Below are positions 18,588 through 31,907 of a stretch of DNA of 64,000 nucleotides, piece by piece. This DNA is from Karalla daura. Its lineage: Eukaryota; Chordata; Actinopteri; Chaetodontiformes; Leiognathidae. Positions within the stretch are counted from its first letter, which is position 1; each line of letters starts with the position of its first letter. Under the pieces are notes generated by a model. It was not told the DNA's origin. It searched no databases and was given only the letters and a program-made list of their open reading frames with translations. A program made the position numbers and the translations under genes. The stretch spans positions 6,727,309 to 6,791,308 of the forward strand of contig CM055205.1 in assembly GCA_029224185.1 (NCBI GenBank), written 5' to 3'.

Positions 18588-19564
18588 ACTCAGGTAGTTC
18601 TCAGCAGCCCTGCCCTGCAGGTGTCTCTTTGAAACATGTCCCCGTAGTGATGACGTAGTGACCCCCCCATTATGACCTCAGTACTAGTCTGATTCTTTTG
18701 TGTGTCCGTTTTCATATTATAAAACAAATGACCTCTAAATCTAAAACAATAAGGCTTTCGATTAGTTTCCCTTGATTAATCTGTCAATGTTTTTCTGTTT
18801 TTTTTTTGCCATTTTTGTTTTCTTCCACATAAAAGTACAAATGCTCGTCACCACTCGATGCCCGTCGGCCCTTTTAGAATGTATTTTGTGAAGAAAGGGG
18901 CCCGGTGGGGTCTTGTCGAACGCCCACTCGTGACCGCCGGCCGCTGGCACCATCGCAGGACATAAGATACCTCAGAAAATACTCTTTTGTTTCCCTTGAA
19001 CGAACGTGCCGGGGCCGAGCGCTTCACGCCGGCAGCGCTGAGAGTGCTGTGGAGTCCCACGGTTGCGGCGGGACGCTCGGCCCCGCGTTCACCTACGAAG
19101 CAGCTTTAACCTCAGAGCCCTCAGATTCCCCGTCCTGCTCTCCCAGCGGCCGGCCGGCCGGGCGTGCCGTGCGTGTTGTGTTTGTGCGCTGCATCCGTGT
19201 TCGTCTGAGCAGAAATCCACTGAATGTATCCTCCTAACAGTCCAAGAGGCAGGGCGGGCCAGCGTGGCCAGCTGAGTTTAGATGGGTGCTGCTGGCGCTT
19301 CCTCGGCCCGGGCCGCTGTGCATGTGTGTGTGGGAGGGAGGGAGGGAGGGCGGGCGAGTGTGTGTGTGTTTGTCAGCACACGTTCCCTCCCTCTGAACGC
19401 ACGCACACGTGTCCCCGCTGAGTCAAAGTGCAGATGTCAGGTCTTCAGTCTAAATAAGGCAGAGGAGACTATAATATATTGGTCACCTGCTGCTCTCTCT
19501 GCACTCTGTGGACTTTAAACATTTCCTATGCAGTTCTTTTGTTTGCTTTTTTTGTTTACACTAA

Positions 19565-19570
19565 AATAAA
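19565..19570 (+). terminator. trim71: probable distal polyadenylation signal of trim71
   Basis: AATAAA preceded by a T-rich stretch and followed by GTTGTATTTCTTTGAC and TGTGGCTCTTTC, the usual arrangement of a cleavage site with a U/GU-rich downstream element. Confidence 0.5.
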
Positions 19571-21519
19571 GTTGTATTTCTTTGACTTCAAAACCTGTGG
19601 CTCTTTCTTTACCGTACACCTTACACCTGACTTTTACACTCGGAAGACTGAAGAGGAGAAGTCCGTGTGGCGGTACGCTGGCTGGCCGGGGGACTGCCTG
19701 AGACACAGTCGATATACTGTTTCTCAGTCATGTTTTCCCAGCGTTTTTCCTCTTCAGCAAAGTGTTGGTTCACCCACTAAAAGGCTGCACTTTACCCGAC
19801 GTAGAAAAACAAGTACGACCTGCGTGTTCCTACGGTGAGTCACTGGTTTCGCTGGGGGGAAGGAAGAGAAGAGAGCACCACTTTTACTACGACTGGTATA
19901 AAACGAGACCTGTTGTGCTTTCAGTCTAAATTGGTAAGACAGTAACTAGGTGTTGGCTTCCACTGTTATGGTTTTGCTGATGTTACATTTAGTCATTTAA
20001 CAGACCCTTTGATGCAAAAACAGACATGGTACATAAGAGACCATAAGCATATAACTGCTCTACAGCCAGACCACCAAGGCATGAGAATGCAGTAGAGTTT
20101 GTAGCATGTTTCTTCCACTATTGCTTATTTAGTATCAACAATAATGAAAGCAAAGTGTCGCCAAGTTTGTCCTGAGTCAGAACAACTCGGTTCTTTTTAA
20201 CCTCACAACAGTTTCACAATTTGTTGTCTCACATTAGATGTTCTGCAGGCTTTCCTTCAATGCTGACATCCTGCACTTCCCCAGAACCTCCAAAACATTA
20301 GTGCTTTGTGTGCGTTTAGGTGGCTGCATTAGGTTATTATTTATGCGTTTATCAGCTCATAACTGTGGTTTGCCGGTATTAAGGTAAACACCATGGAGAG
20401 GTTTTTCTGCTTCTCAGGCTAACTGCCAGCAGAAAATCCATCACTGAGGTTCCAGCAGACCCCTGCAGCACATTAAGGTACAATTATGAGGGGATGAAGG
20501 AAAGTATGGTGTCACAATGGGGAAATTTGAGAATGAGTGAATGGACCTTCCCCTTGTGTAGAATCTTAAAGTTATGAGTATTAAAAGCCGTTCCAGATGG
20601 TGATCATAAATGAAACCGCTCAAGAAGAAAATGTAACAAGAAATCCACCAAAAGTTTAGAAGATGTCAAAGTCCTCACATGAGCCAGCCCTGATCACTCT
20701 TGACTGTTTGCCTAGAGGATACATTTCCTGACAGCTATTTTGACAGGCCAAGCGTCTGCTCAGCGTGCCTCGGCAGTGAGAGTCTGATGGAACAGCTACA
20801 GCTACATGGAAGGTAGCCATTGTCAATTAGTCTCAGAAATATTTCCCGCTGTGGCATCGCAAAATGTGTGCCATTGGAATAAAAGCCACATTTCCAAACC
20901 TGTTCCTTGCCTTCCTGGGTGACTTGAAGTTGGATCAGAGCCATCGCCACCCCCCCACACCTTGCAGTTCCCTGCCTCCACAACTTGATGTCAGCAGAGT
21001 TGCGTTTTCAGATCCAGCCTGAAGCAGCATTATGATGATTCTCCAGCGGGTTTGTGCCACTGGCCAAGACCTGGACGACAATGTGTGAAATGTACCGTCG
21101 AGCACATTTTGATGGTGAAGATCCCTCGCCAGAAGCGTGTCTGTGCATTACTACAGGTAGGGGGGGGGGCGCAGCCCGTGTGGGCAGAGGCTGTTCACAC
21201 AGATGAGTCAGGAACTGCAGCTTCGCAGGAATTACAAAGAGGAGACATGACGCTGATCAAACACGCCAGCAGGCTGGTGGGACCTGGAGCGTCTCCCGAG
21301 CACGAAGTGGGGACAGCAGGAGCAGAGCGCCACCTGTACCTGTGAGCCCCCCCCCGCCCCCCTCGGCAGATGGCTGGGAGCTCCTCCTGCTGGATGTCAG
21401 CCACCTGATGTGTGTGTGTGTGAGAGTGGCTGCACACGGCTCTCAGAGGAGCCAATTAGCTGCTGCAGACTGTGATGGTGCCACGCAGCACAGAGATCTA
21501 GATTGTTTCACTTTGGCGG

Positions 21520-21552
21520 TGGGGAGGGGGGGCGGGAGGGGAGGGGAGGGGA
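21520..21552 (+). repeat. G-rich tract with G-quadruplex potential
   Basis: Six successive G-runs of 3-7 separated by single A or C bases, within about 33 bases. This fits the G3+ with 1-base loops pattern. Confidence 0.7.
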
Positions 21553-24500
21553 GCGATGGGCCGCTCTGCCCGAATCAGCCGGGGGCATCCATCACCTCCA
21601 GTCTCCGCGCGGCTGGATTACATGTTCATAATTTTCCTCCACCTGTGTGCTTGGCTGAGCACTGGGAGGAGGCGCACATGGGGGGAGACACAGAATCTAT
21701 ATTGAGCCACAGAGCGGTCAATACAGCCGTGAGTAAATATGGAACGATCGCACGAGTAAATGCCAATAAAAAGGCAAACAATAAACTGAAATAGCTCAGA
21801 CACCATAAGCATTTAAGTGTTCTTGTTTTCGAACAACGTACTCGGAAAAGAAATCTAGGAATGAAGTACTATATTCTGAACTGAAACAGACAGATTTAAC
21901 AAAGGGGAGCTAGAATATTTCACTGCTGGACTGCTGGAAGACTGCTTTGCCCTCCAGTGTGTACATTGAAGCCATGGAGCAAGGCTTTAATTCTAAAATC
22001 CCAGTTTTGGTGTGTAAACAGAAGAGCCCATTTCTGTCCACATCTGTTGGGCTGAATGGCCTGCCAGTCATGAGCAATTATGTGACTTGATGACGTGACG
22101 TGATGTTTTTTGCATCACAGCAAAGTTTTGCGTTTTTTTTTTCCACCTCCAACTGGAGTGGTGACTGGCCCAATCCAGTCGTGTTTCATGTGCACATCCA
22201 GCCTTGCAGGTGTGAGCCAGAATCAGAGGAGGACTCGGGTACTGAGGAACACTGACGTTTCAGAAACGTCACACCGCTGCCTCGTTGTGGCGTGTGGCAG
22301 GCCTACACTCAGCTTTGGAGGTGGAGGCGGTCTGGTTTGCATCACACTCATAATTTATGCCACATTCTGTTTCTGTTCAGAGTGGCCTGTTTTGTAACTT
22401 CTATTTCAGTATCCACAATTTCTAAATAAATATGGACATGACGACATCATTCAAACAAAGACCAGGAAGAAGTGGCTCGTCGTTCTAGGTCCCTTTTAAT
22501 TCATTTCAACAACTATTTGCCAGTCCCTTTTTATAGAACTCATTCAGTATTTATTGATCTCTTCCGTTCATTTCATGTCGCCCTAACCCTATCCTGACCT
22601 TCAGACAGGGTATAGCCCATCATGCCTGTGCACCTGGGCAGCCCAGAGTGTGTGACGCAGGACACTGATGGTTGTCTTAATGCTGAGATGCAGAAGTGTG
22701 AGTGGATGTGACCCACGCCCCTCGCACGCAGCGGGGGCTGACGCAGTCTTGACGTCGAGGCGATGCGGGCCCTGACGTAGACGAGACTCCAGGAGAATGT
22801 GATGTCCCCAGCCCCCCCCCCCTCCTCCTCCTCCCTCCCCTCCCTTCCCTGAGGTGCCTTCATTTCCAATTGCACCCCGGTGCTGAGGAGAGACGCTCCT
22901 CCGAGTTGCGGAGGTGTCAGGAGGGAAGAGAAGAGGAGGGACGGAGGGGGCGACAGCAGCGCACAGACAGGGAGAGTCACTGATTTTGTCCTCCGTTCCC
23001 CACTCTTCAAAGACTTTCTAGCACACCGACTCCAACACACATCCGAGGGATGTTTGCGCCTCATCACGCAAACAGCCACGGAGGAAACCCTGCGCATGAG
23101 ATAATGATGCTTTTCACCCAGGAAAATAACCAGACATCGAGAGAAAACACAGACAGCAACCTCCTGTTAACAGTGGTTGTGGATTTGGAGTAATTCACGC
23201 CTTGGCTGTTTTCCTTGACTCCACGAAACACCGCTGTAAATCTCTGTCACACGGCTCGATTTGCTGTGCGTGTCGCTTTGGACAGGCATGTTCAGGCAGA
23301 CTCAGTTTGCCACCGTCTGAGGTGTTAAAACGGTCCTTATGTCTTACAGGGTCTGTTGTTTGCTGCCGCAGGACCTCGTCTGAGGCGAGCCAAGAAATGA
23401 CCTCATCTGCTGTGCATTTACCACAGTTTTCACACCGGCCTTCTCAAAGTCGTATCATAGAGTTGTGGGTTTCTTTGTCTTTTTTTTTTCCGCCAGTAAT
23501 TGCCCTCTTCGCAGCATGGGAAAGCCTCAATAACACCAAAAATTACACAGCTCCTTTGTACCAGAGATATGGATCAGGCCCTTTGATCTGCGGACACATT
23601 CACAGGCAGCAATCACACAGAGAGCTCCTACACACTCTATGCGTGCGTTTGTTCATACCCGGTGAAGGAAAATTGACCAAACTTAGAAGATGGCGCCTAC
23701 TTTTCGGCCTTTATACATCGAGACGACAGTCTGAGTCATGCTTTGGTTCTTTTCCCTCGGTGACACGGGGGCACTGACTGGTCTTGCTCTAACAGATGAG
23801 TTTGGGGCGATGCTGCGCTGACTGACGTTGCGTCCGTGGGTCACGTGTGGTCGTTTTGGAGCGGTTGCATTACCTGGTGCCCTCTGATTAATTTCCCCCT
23901 CAGACCAATCGGTTCGTAACATCCTCGATGAGTCATGGCAACCCCCGCTATAGCAGCGTCGTCAGGCAGAATGTGATTGAATGTGAATAATATGGGGAGG
24001 GGGGGATAAACCAATGGGTTTATAGATTCAAGGTGGCCTTATAACCTCAGGTTTTGTGCAGGCTGGCCGCTACTTTCCCAGTCATCATGCATCAGAGAAG
24101 CTTATTAGACATGGATACACACACACACACACGCACACACATACACACATACACACACGCACACATATACCAGTCCACCAGTCTCGGCAGCCAGTGGACT
24201 GATAACCATACAAAGCGACAGATGCAAGATGGAGCCACGTAAGAGCTCATTGACCTCTGCTCTGTTCCGGGCGCCGCGTTCGCCGGCGCAAATTACCCGT
24301 CCATCCGTCCCCATGCGTCCTCCCCGGCGAAATGAAAGCTGACTGGAGGATCAGCGCCTCTCCCCCTCCTGTCCACGGATTTCGACCCCGTCATGCGTGC
24401 TCTTGCACGACAAAGGGAGAGATAACGGCAGAGGAAGTCAGGGAGAGGGAATATGAAGCTCACCGAATTCTAATAAAGAAACGGCCAAAGGGGGGGGGGC

Positions 24501-26890
24501 ACGTCTCTCCAGGGCTTTTGGTGGGACGCACCCTCTCACGCAACTTGTATTTTGAAGAATGTTTTATTTTGCTTTATTTTGAAGAAGGTCCGAACGAGCC
24601 CTGAAACCGTAAGACTGTAGTCGAGGGTTATTAGACAGCTCGGTATATGCATGCAAACAAAGAGCGCTCCCTTCATTTATCATCAACAGCTGGTGCACTT
24701 AATTGCTACTTGTTCATCAGCCGTACACAGCACCGTGCACCACGTCGTTGTGTTTTGGGTGCTCCCACAACAGCCAAAGGTGGAGGAAAGAAGCTTGCAT
24801 TTCCCTCGTCTGAAGCTGCAAAATTAATTGAAGCTTCAGAATTTTACGCATGGATGTGTCGTGTGCTGAGAAAATGTGTGGTTGAGTGACTGTGCTTTTG
24901 CATAAGTAATGCAAAAGATGCATAAATCTGTTTCGTGCGTTGTGGGAAGCTTTACATTACATTAACATTACGTAACATTACAACACAGCTGGGGTCTCAT
25001 TTCATTGTGTGTGCCCTTTGCCCTCCGCTCCACACCTGATTTGCACAAGACAACCAATCACCAGCTCCTACTTGGTTCCAAAGGCAACAACCTGATGCTT
25101 CCCCACAAAAGGAGCACGTGGCGATTTGAGTCTAGTGAATCTATGTTTCTCACATCATCTCTTCATGACGCTCACCACAGTTCTAAGGCTTGCATTGTGT
25201 CTACTTTCATAGAGTTTTAGACACTGTGAGAGGTGTGTGCACCAGAAATAATGTCAATTCCTTTTCATTTATGAATATTCAGTCATTGATTTATTGTTTT
25301 GTGTTTTGACCTGTGTTCGGCTCGAAGAAAAGCCCGGAGCCTCTCCGGGGAGCCGTTTAATTTCACAGCGCCTCTGTTTTTCTTAGCTTAACCAGCCAAT
25401 TTGCCTCATACCCTAACTCTTCTTGTTTGTTACATCAGCCTCCTACGAGTCAGTCGAGCATAAACAGGTGCGCTGCCGTCAATATGATAATCTTATTATT
25501 TATTCATTCAGCAACTCTTCCTGTCTCGCTCGCTCTTGTTCCTCACAAGTGTCTCACAAGTGGCAACGGCCGGGGGGGGATTTATATGTTGTTGCAGTGT
25601 GAAAGGGTCAGCACTCGCACACGCACACACACTCACACACACGCACACATATACACATCGTTGCATGAGCACAAATCAAGCACTTGCAAACGCCCTGTAG
25701 ATCACCCACTGTTTTCTCTTCCTGTATCGGCCCCATTTTGTTTCTGCGTTCTCTCCCGCCACTCATTCATAGAAATTTCTGTTTGAAAGCAAGGATTTCT
25801 ATGTGACGACAGACCAAGACCCAGTGGTGAACGCATCAAAGTTTGTTTCAAGTCGGGGGCCAAACGCAGCGTCTTCAGTTATTCTGAGGCTCTGACTGAC
25901 TTTAGAGGAATACATAGGGCGTTTGGAAGACTCTCCCATTTTCATCATCGCTTTTCACAAGTTGTGAGACCACAGACTCCGGTTGTCAGTGTGTTGATAG
26001 ATCCATTCATCTAAGTTGAGGCCAACAACATTTTGAATCACCGTGGCAGGTTCAGTTTCCCGAATTGGGGGAAAAGGCAATCACAAGTTTCCATTTACTG
26101 CTCAGTTTTAATGAATGTGGCCTACTGATTCCAAAAATATATAGATTAGATTGCTAAATAGATTGCTGAGATATGTGCATTTTTGCAGTATGGTCAGATA
26201 AGCAGCAACTTGATTAACTATTGTCTCAACATGTAAACCTAAACTTAAACCTGAACGCTGAGTCAGAACTGTTTCCGAAGTCTTCAGCTTTATAGAGACT
26301 AGACAACTAGACACTGCTATATAAGCAATGTTGAGTGAATCCCTCTTGTTTTATCTATTTACAGACTGGCTTTATCTTTGACAAAGTTATTAAACTGTGA
26401 AAGTGAGCTCAACTCCCTTCGTTTTCCTCAGTCGGAGAGAATGAGAATCGATCTCATAATCTCGCTGGCGCAATGGCACAGAGCAGCAGCGTTAATGATC
26501 CCCGGGCGACACGTGGATAAGTTTGAAGTCTTGTTCACGCCGCATTGAGCTGAATGATGTGTGCACAATATTTAAAAGCCATCTGATAGCAAGATAAGAG
26601 GGTAGGGTGGCGACGTGGCCTTTGCCGGGATAATGATTTAGTCAATAGCAATAGAGTACAGCAAACACATCACTATTGGCCTGGCAGATCACTGATCGAT
26701 CAGGAGGAAAACACCAGTTACTTAATCAGAAGCAAGAGACAGGAGGAAGGGTAGGATTATGAGGCATTTGATGCTGCACACTATATATATTATTATTTAT
26801 ATGGGATTTGTTTTTAAGATAGAAACCATTAATCCATTGTTTTACTCACTTTGTACATTAATGGTATAGCAGGACACATATGGTGAAAGC

Positions 26891-27135
26891 AGGGAATACT
26901 CTCTGGACAGGTCACCAGTCCATCACATGAAGCACTCAATTCACTATCACACAATTTGTGGTCCACCATCATTCTTAGGCAGCATTTACTCACTCATGCA
27001 TGTTTTTGGACTTTTGGAGGAATGTTCAGACACAAGGAGAACATACAAACTCCACACAGACACCTTTGGTCCCACTGGGGGTCAAATCCAGGACCTTCTT
27101 GTTGTGACGCAACAGTTACTGTTCCAACCGCTTTT
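26891..27135 (-). mobile_element. degenerate teleost dispersed repeat (SINE/LINE-tail-like), reverse orientation
   Basis: Read on the - strand it carries the hallmark pieces in order: TGTGTGGAGTTTGTATGTTC, AAAAACATGCATGAGTGAG and TGATGGACTGGTGACCTGTC. Related copies lie at 37.7, 38.6, 41.4, 42.9 and 51.2 kb. I recognise it as a very common fish interspersed repeat but cannot assign the family by eye. Confidence 0.6.
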
Positions 27136-30100
27136 CTACCGAGAAACCATTAAATCAGAAATAAGTGAGGCTAATCTAAGGGTGCCTTGAAACGTGGCGC
27201 CAGTCACACTTCAGGTTGAACAGAAACATTTTCCCAGTCTTGTGGAGCGAACATCCTTCATCTGACACCACGGTATCTGGGAATCCTCGAGGCCCATCAA
27301 ATATTGAAGTGATGGGCATTAAAAATGCACAAGGTTAACAATGCTGTGCTGCTTCTCTGATCCCTCTCCTCCTGATTATCTTTAGTGGATGCAGACAAGG
27401 AGCCTCGCACAGACACACTTCATCAACGTCCAAACGGTTTCCGATGCAGCTTCCCTCCTGTTGCATCTCGGCTCTCCAGGAAAACTGTGTCGCGGCTGTC
27501 GACACAGAAAAACAAGAGAATTTATAGCCGGTTGTCAGCTAGGGATGGTATTGCGGGTCAATCTCGGCAAATGACTTGTATAATTTATTCACACCTTTAA
27601 AACAGGTGACACTGGTCGTCTCTCTGTCATTATCTGCTCAAACTGCAGCTCTAATTATACACTGCTGGCTTTATGCACACTCCATTTCATGTGCTCGCTC
27701 CACTTTTCCTATTTCTGACGTGCCCATAGTTTGAAACATTTAAACACCATCACTTCTACCCTTACTTTCAAGCTGCGTGAGGTCGGTGATGAAAACGTGC
27801 ATTTGAAGTGCAAATATTCACCCGTTTCTCTCATCTCAAACAACTTCCTCCATGTCCCCACCTCTGTCTGTTACTCTCCTGTGTCCTCTCCCTTTATTCC
27901 CTTCTCCCTTTCTCCCTCCCTCTTTGCAAAAAAAAGAAAAAAGTTGTGAATAGAAACCCTAATGAAGACCAGAGAGACTTCATCATCATACGTCATCACA
28001 AAGGTCCGCGGGCATACATAAATAAAGACGGAGTGACAGGGAAGAGCTTTCCGCTAAGAACAAACGTCATTATCGTGACGACTCCTTCGCTTAAGAAGCT
28101 TGCGATGCTTTTGATGCCTGGGAGAAGAAGTGAGGAAGGGGCTCCGCGCTCCAGCTGCAGCAGTCACCTTCCACTGTGCATTATGGCTGCAGAGCAAGCT
28201 CAGCCATACGCTGCTGTCATCTGTCCCAAGGCTGCATCCATCATGCTGTACGGGGCAAACACATGGGGATGCTTCACTGCTACCTTAGCAGCCAGTGTTG
28301 GTTACGTCCACTCTATCACCACCGGATGACAGCGGTGCAATTTTAAATAGCCCATTGTAGCAGGGACTGCATGCTATTTACATACACAAAGGCAGCCCTC
28401 TGTATAGGTGCACTGGGATAGCATCACTGGCTTGAAAGTGCTCCACTATAAAAGCCTGATCCTGAAAATGTCCCACAATAGCTGCATCCTACATAGATGT
28501 CTTACAAGAGGTGCTGTGAATTGTTTTAGTTATGATGTAAAAATCAGTTACATAGCTCCGTGATCTGATCAAGTTGTTTGTATGATATTCAAGATCAGGT
28601 TACTTGTACTTCAGACTTGAGCCAAACTTTTTAGAGTTTTAGGGACCAAACATTGTTTACAGCAATCTGTTCTCTTCATTTATCACAATGCTGTTGCCTT
28701 GTCTTCACTGCTCGCTGTTCCCATGCATGCTGCACGCTGGCAGAATATGAGGTCCAGACAGGACAAATAGCACACAGCTTGCACAGCAATGCCTCACGAT
28801 CAACGTCTCGAAATGGGTTAAAATGAGATGCTCTCATGGGAGTCTCTCAGACTGACCGGGCAGGACCTTTTCACTTTCACTCATTCGCCAATCCACCATG
28901 TCGCTATGTTAATCACTCAACATCGATAGGCGACAAACCTGCTCGGTCAGGCTCAGGAAACCATGGTAAGAATTTGGAGACGGACACTGTGCTTGACTGA
29001 CATATGTTATCATCATCATCTCCCTCTAATTACCAGTCTGTCTGACAGCCGTCGCTGCAGATTGAGTTTGGTCTTAAGTGCTCAATTTCCTCCACCTCGT
29101 GTCCTCCTCCATTGGCTGATAGTCACAGCCGCTCAACATTACAGCGCGGGGCTTCTCCTGGAATAACAACTTATCCATCTTGAGAGGCATTTACTCCCAA
29201 ATAGCACACGGCACGGGAGACATTTTCTCATTATCAATGGTGTTTTGACGGAGCGTGTCTGACGGCCGCGCGCTGTGTTAGGTGTTAATCAGTCTGACAC
29301 GCTATTGATTCCATGCCTCAGTAATGGAGGACTACATTATGACCTCCAGCACACTTATGTGTGCATGTACTGTCCAGGCAGGATCAATGTGATTCCATGC
29401 GTTTTGCGGAGTGGCTGCAGTAATGGTGTGTTTGGTAAGTAGCAAGTAAGCGATCCCCGCCCTCTCCGCACTCTCCAGCGAGGTCTGCCGACAGATGTGT
29501 ACGGAGAATATATGATCCAATAACTTTAGTATGCTAACCGCCAGCTGTTTCTGGAAGCGTTGGGCCTTTTTGCAAAATGAATGTAATTAGTCGCTGGGAC
29601 TGACCGCGCAGCTGAGCCTTATGATCCAGCCCTGCGAGTCATTTGGCTGGCGCTGCTTGTGGTCCATCACTGTAATCTGAGCTAAGTGACTGGGTCACAG
29701 CGGGGCACACGCTGCGAAAGGGGCCGTCTTCAGTTTCGCCGCTCTGATTTGCAACCTGCGACCTCCAGATTAGCTGGGATTTCTTTTTCTCTGTCATCAG
29801 AGTGTGTTACGATGAGTTCATTGATTTAGGACGTCATTAAACCTGCCGCTAACAACCCCTCTGACTTGCGTGGTTATTATTTTTTGTTTGTCGGGTCACC
29901 GAGTCGGGCCAGACTCATCACAGCAACCGTCAGGTTGCGCAGGATTGCAGCAGAGTTGCACGCAGATGTAAATGGCCTGCAGAGGATGATTCCCCATGAT
30001 CTTGGTTACACCCTGTCTTTGCGTCAAGCCACTGTGTTTCAAAGATGTGTCCAATAATGTGACTCAGGACCGCTCAAAGGCCGCTCTGATCCGCCTCCAT

Positions 30101-31816
30101 TCTTGTCAACTTATTGGTCAGTGATGAACCAAGATGGCCCAGGCGGTTGATATCATACCTTCAGTCAAAGCGTCGCTATGAACAGCCTCATAGAGCCTTG
30201 AGCATGTCTGACATGTAGAGAAATGTTTTTACATAAACGGCAAACAATAATCGATGAAACCTGATAGGAAAAAAATAAGATTTTCAACGAGCACGATGTA
30301 ACCGTCCTCCACTCTTAAATCCACTCCTGAAGAGGTTTTCACGCAGCGACAGACGCTTTATTAGTTCTTCAAGGAATTTTTGCAGCGTACACCCCCTAAC
30401 TGTTGTAGATGGAGCCATCTGGGAGATGGGCGGCTTGGCTCCTCTGAGATCGTCTGTCAAGCTTTAACGCAGCCTCTCGCACTTGGCTTCATCTCTGTGG
30501 GATCCTCTGTAGACTCAGGTTGTTTTGTGTTTTTTTTTCTTCTTCTTCATCTTTTTTGGCATCCCGTGGACCACATGGCTGACTAATGGGATGCCCGTAG
30601 ATTGGATAATGGTGACTCTGCACAAGAATAAAACTCCATTAAAAGCCACCCAGTCTCCACAAACGGGGGATTTATAATGTCTTACTGTTGACCTCTGGTT
30701 AATGTACATCTCTTAAGGTTGGGCTGAGGTCTTGCTTCATTTCTTCAGCCTTTTGACTCAGCAGTTATGTGTAAGTAGGTGTGGTTGTGTAAAGCTGGGC
30801 AGACACGTCAGCGTTTCTTTGACCCTATATTTCAGACTCATTCTCAAGTTTAACGTCTCCACTTCCTCCTATCATGACAGATGTGAACGAAACGTTGGCA
30901 GATGGTGGCTGATAGCTTTGATTTTTAATTTGTCAGTTTGTCAGTTCTGACGAGGCTGTCTGTGTGCGTTTGTGTGTGTGTGTGGTTCCACATTTGCATG
31001 AGGCCAACAAAGTGATCTGCAGGGCCTGATGGGCTGCTTTATTTACTATTTTATATGTATGGTGTGAGCCTCAAGGCAGCAAGGTCATGTAGCACAAGCA
31101 CAGAAATGACAAGAGTTCAGCCGCTGGAATTAAACAGCAACACTTTTGAAACCATCCAACGCGTTCTTGACTTAAGCGTTGGGATGAATCTTTAGTCTTG
31201 ATTTATAGCCAGAATGAGACAGCGTGGTCTGCAGTGATAAACGACCCAGTACACTCACCTTATTGAGCTCATTTTCTCTCTCGCCCTTTGCTTTCAAATG
31301 TGCAAACTGCAAAACAAACCTTGTGAGTGTTAAAAAACCCCAAAAAGAAACGAGAGGGTTCAGCAGATAACCATTTGTTGTTGGCTCGGTAAAGTAATGA
31401 TTACAGCTGGCATTTAAAATGAGACCAAGTGTTCAGTTTCATAGTGGCGATAAACAAACCAGGAAGCAATCTAGCAGCTGATCGCATGTTGTTAACCCGG
31501 ACCAAACGTACATTTGTTGGAAAGTGGGTGAAGGAGAGATAGAGACAAAGAGAAGGGAGAGATGTAGACAAATCACTGAAAGAGGGACGAGATATTCCTG
31601 AATGCTTTGGGAGCGGGGCGCAGGCACACAGGAGGTGGGTAAGACGAGGTGCCATCTGCTTATCCAGACAATGCTAACCAAACATTAAATGCTCATTAAC
31701 ATTCATAGAAACATCTGCATACCATGCGTACTGTAGTTGTAACGGGGTTCCAGGCTATGCACATCCATATGCAATAAGCTGCGATCTGGATGTACCCGTC
31801 AGTGCGTGCATTTGTT

Positions 31817-31818
<2 letters not shown>

Positions 31819-31906
<88 letters not shown>
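31819..31906. repeat. compound (TG)n(AG)n microsatellite
   Basis: About 43 bases of TG followed directly by about 45 bases of AG. Confidence 0.98.

Positions 31907-31907
<1 letters not shown>

Larger units (their letters stand above)
14450..19600 (+). other. trim71: trim71 3' UTR, about 5.1 kb
   Basis: No splice structure or coding frame is seen after the stop. The stretch carries miR-125 and let-7 site matches, a GC-rich stem-loop (16,611-16,643), T-runs (17,867-17,889), a C-rich tract (18,190-18,227), and AATAAA signals at 17,158, 18,576/18,582 and 19,565. The last is followed by a GT-rich downstream element, so it is taken as the distal end. The extent is inference; long let-7-controlled 3' UTRs are known for TRIM71. 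Confidence 0.7.

Noticed and set aside
18589..18606. CTCAGGTAGTTCTCAGC as a let-7-like precursor
   Set aside because: Only a short resemblance to mature let-7, without a hairpin partner arm nearby.
23202..23777. 191-residue + strand frame in the desert
   Set aside because: No recognisable motif; composition shifts along its length as in non-coding DNA.
27808..28329. 173-residue + strand frame in the desert
   Set aside because: No domain recognised, simple-sequence start and no splice partners. Likely chance.
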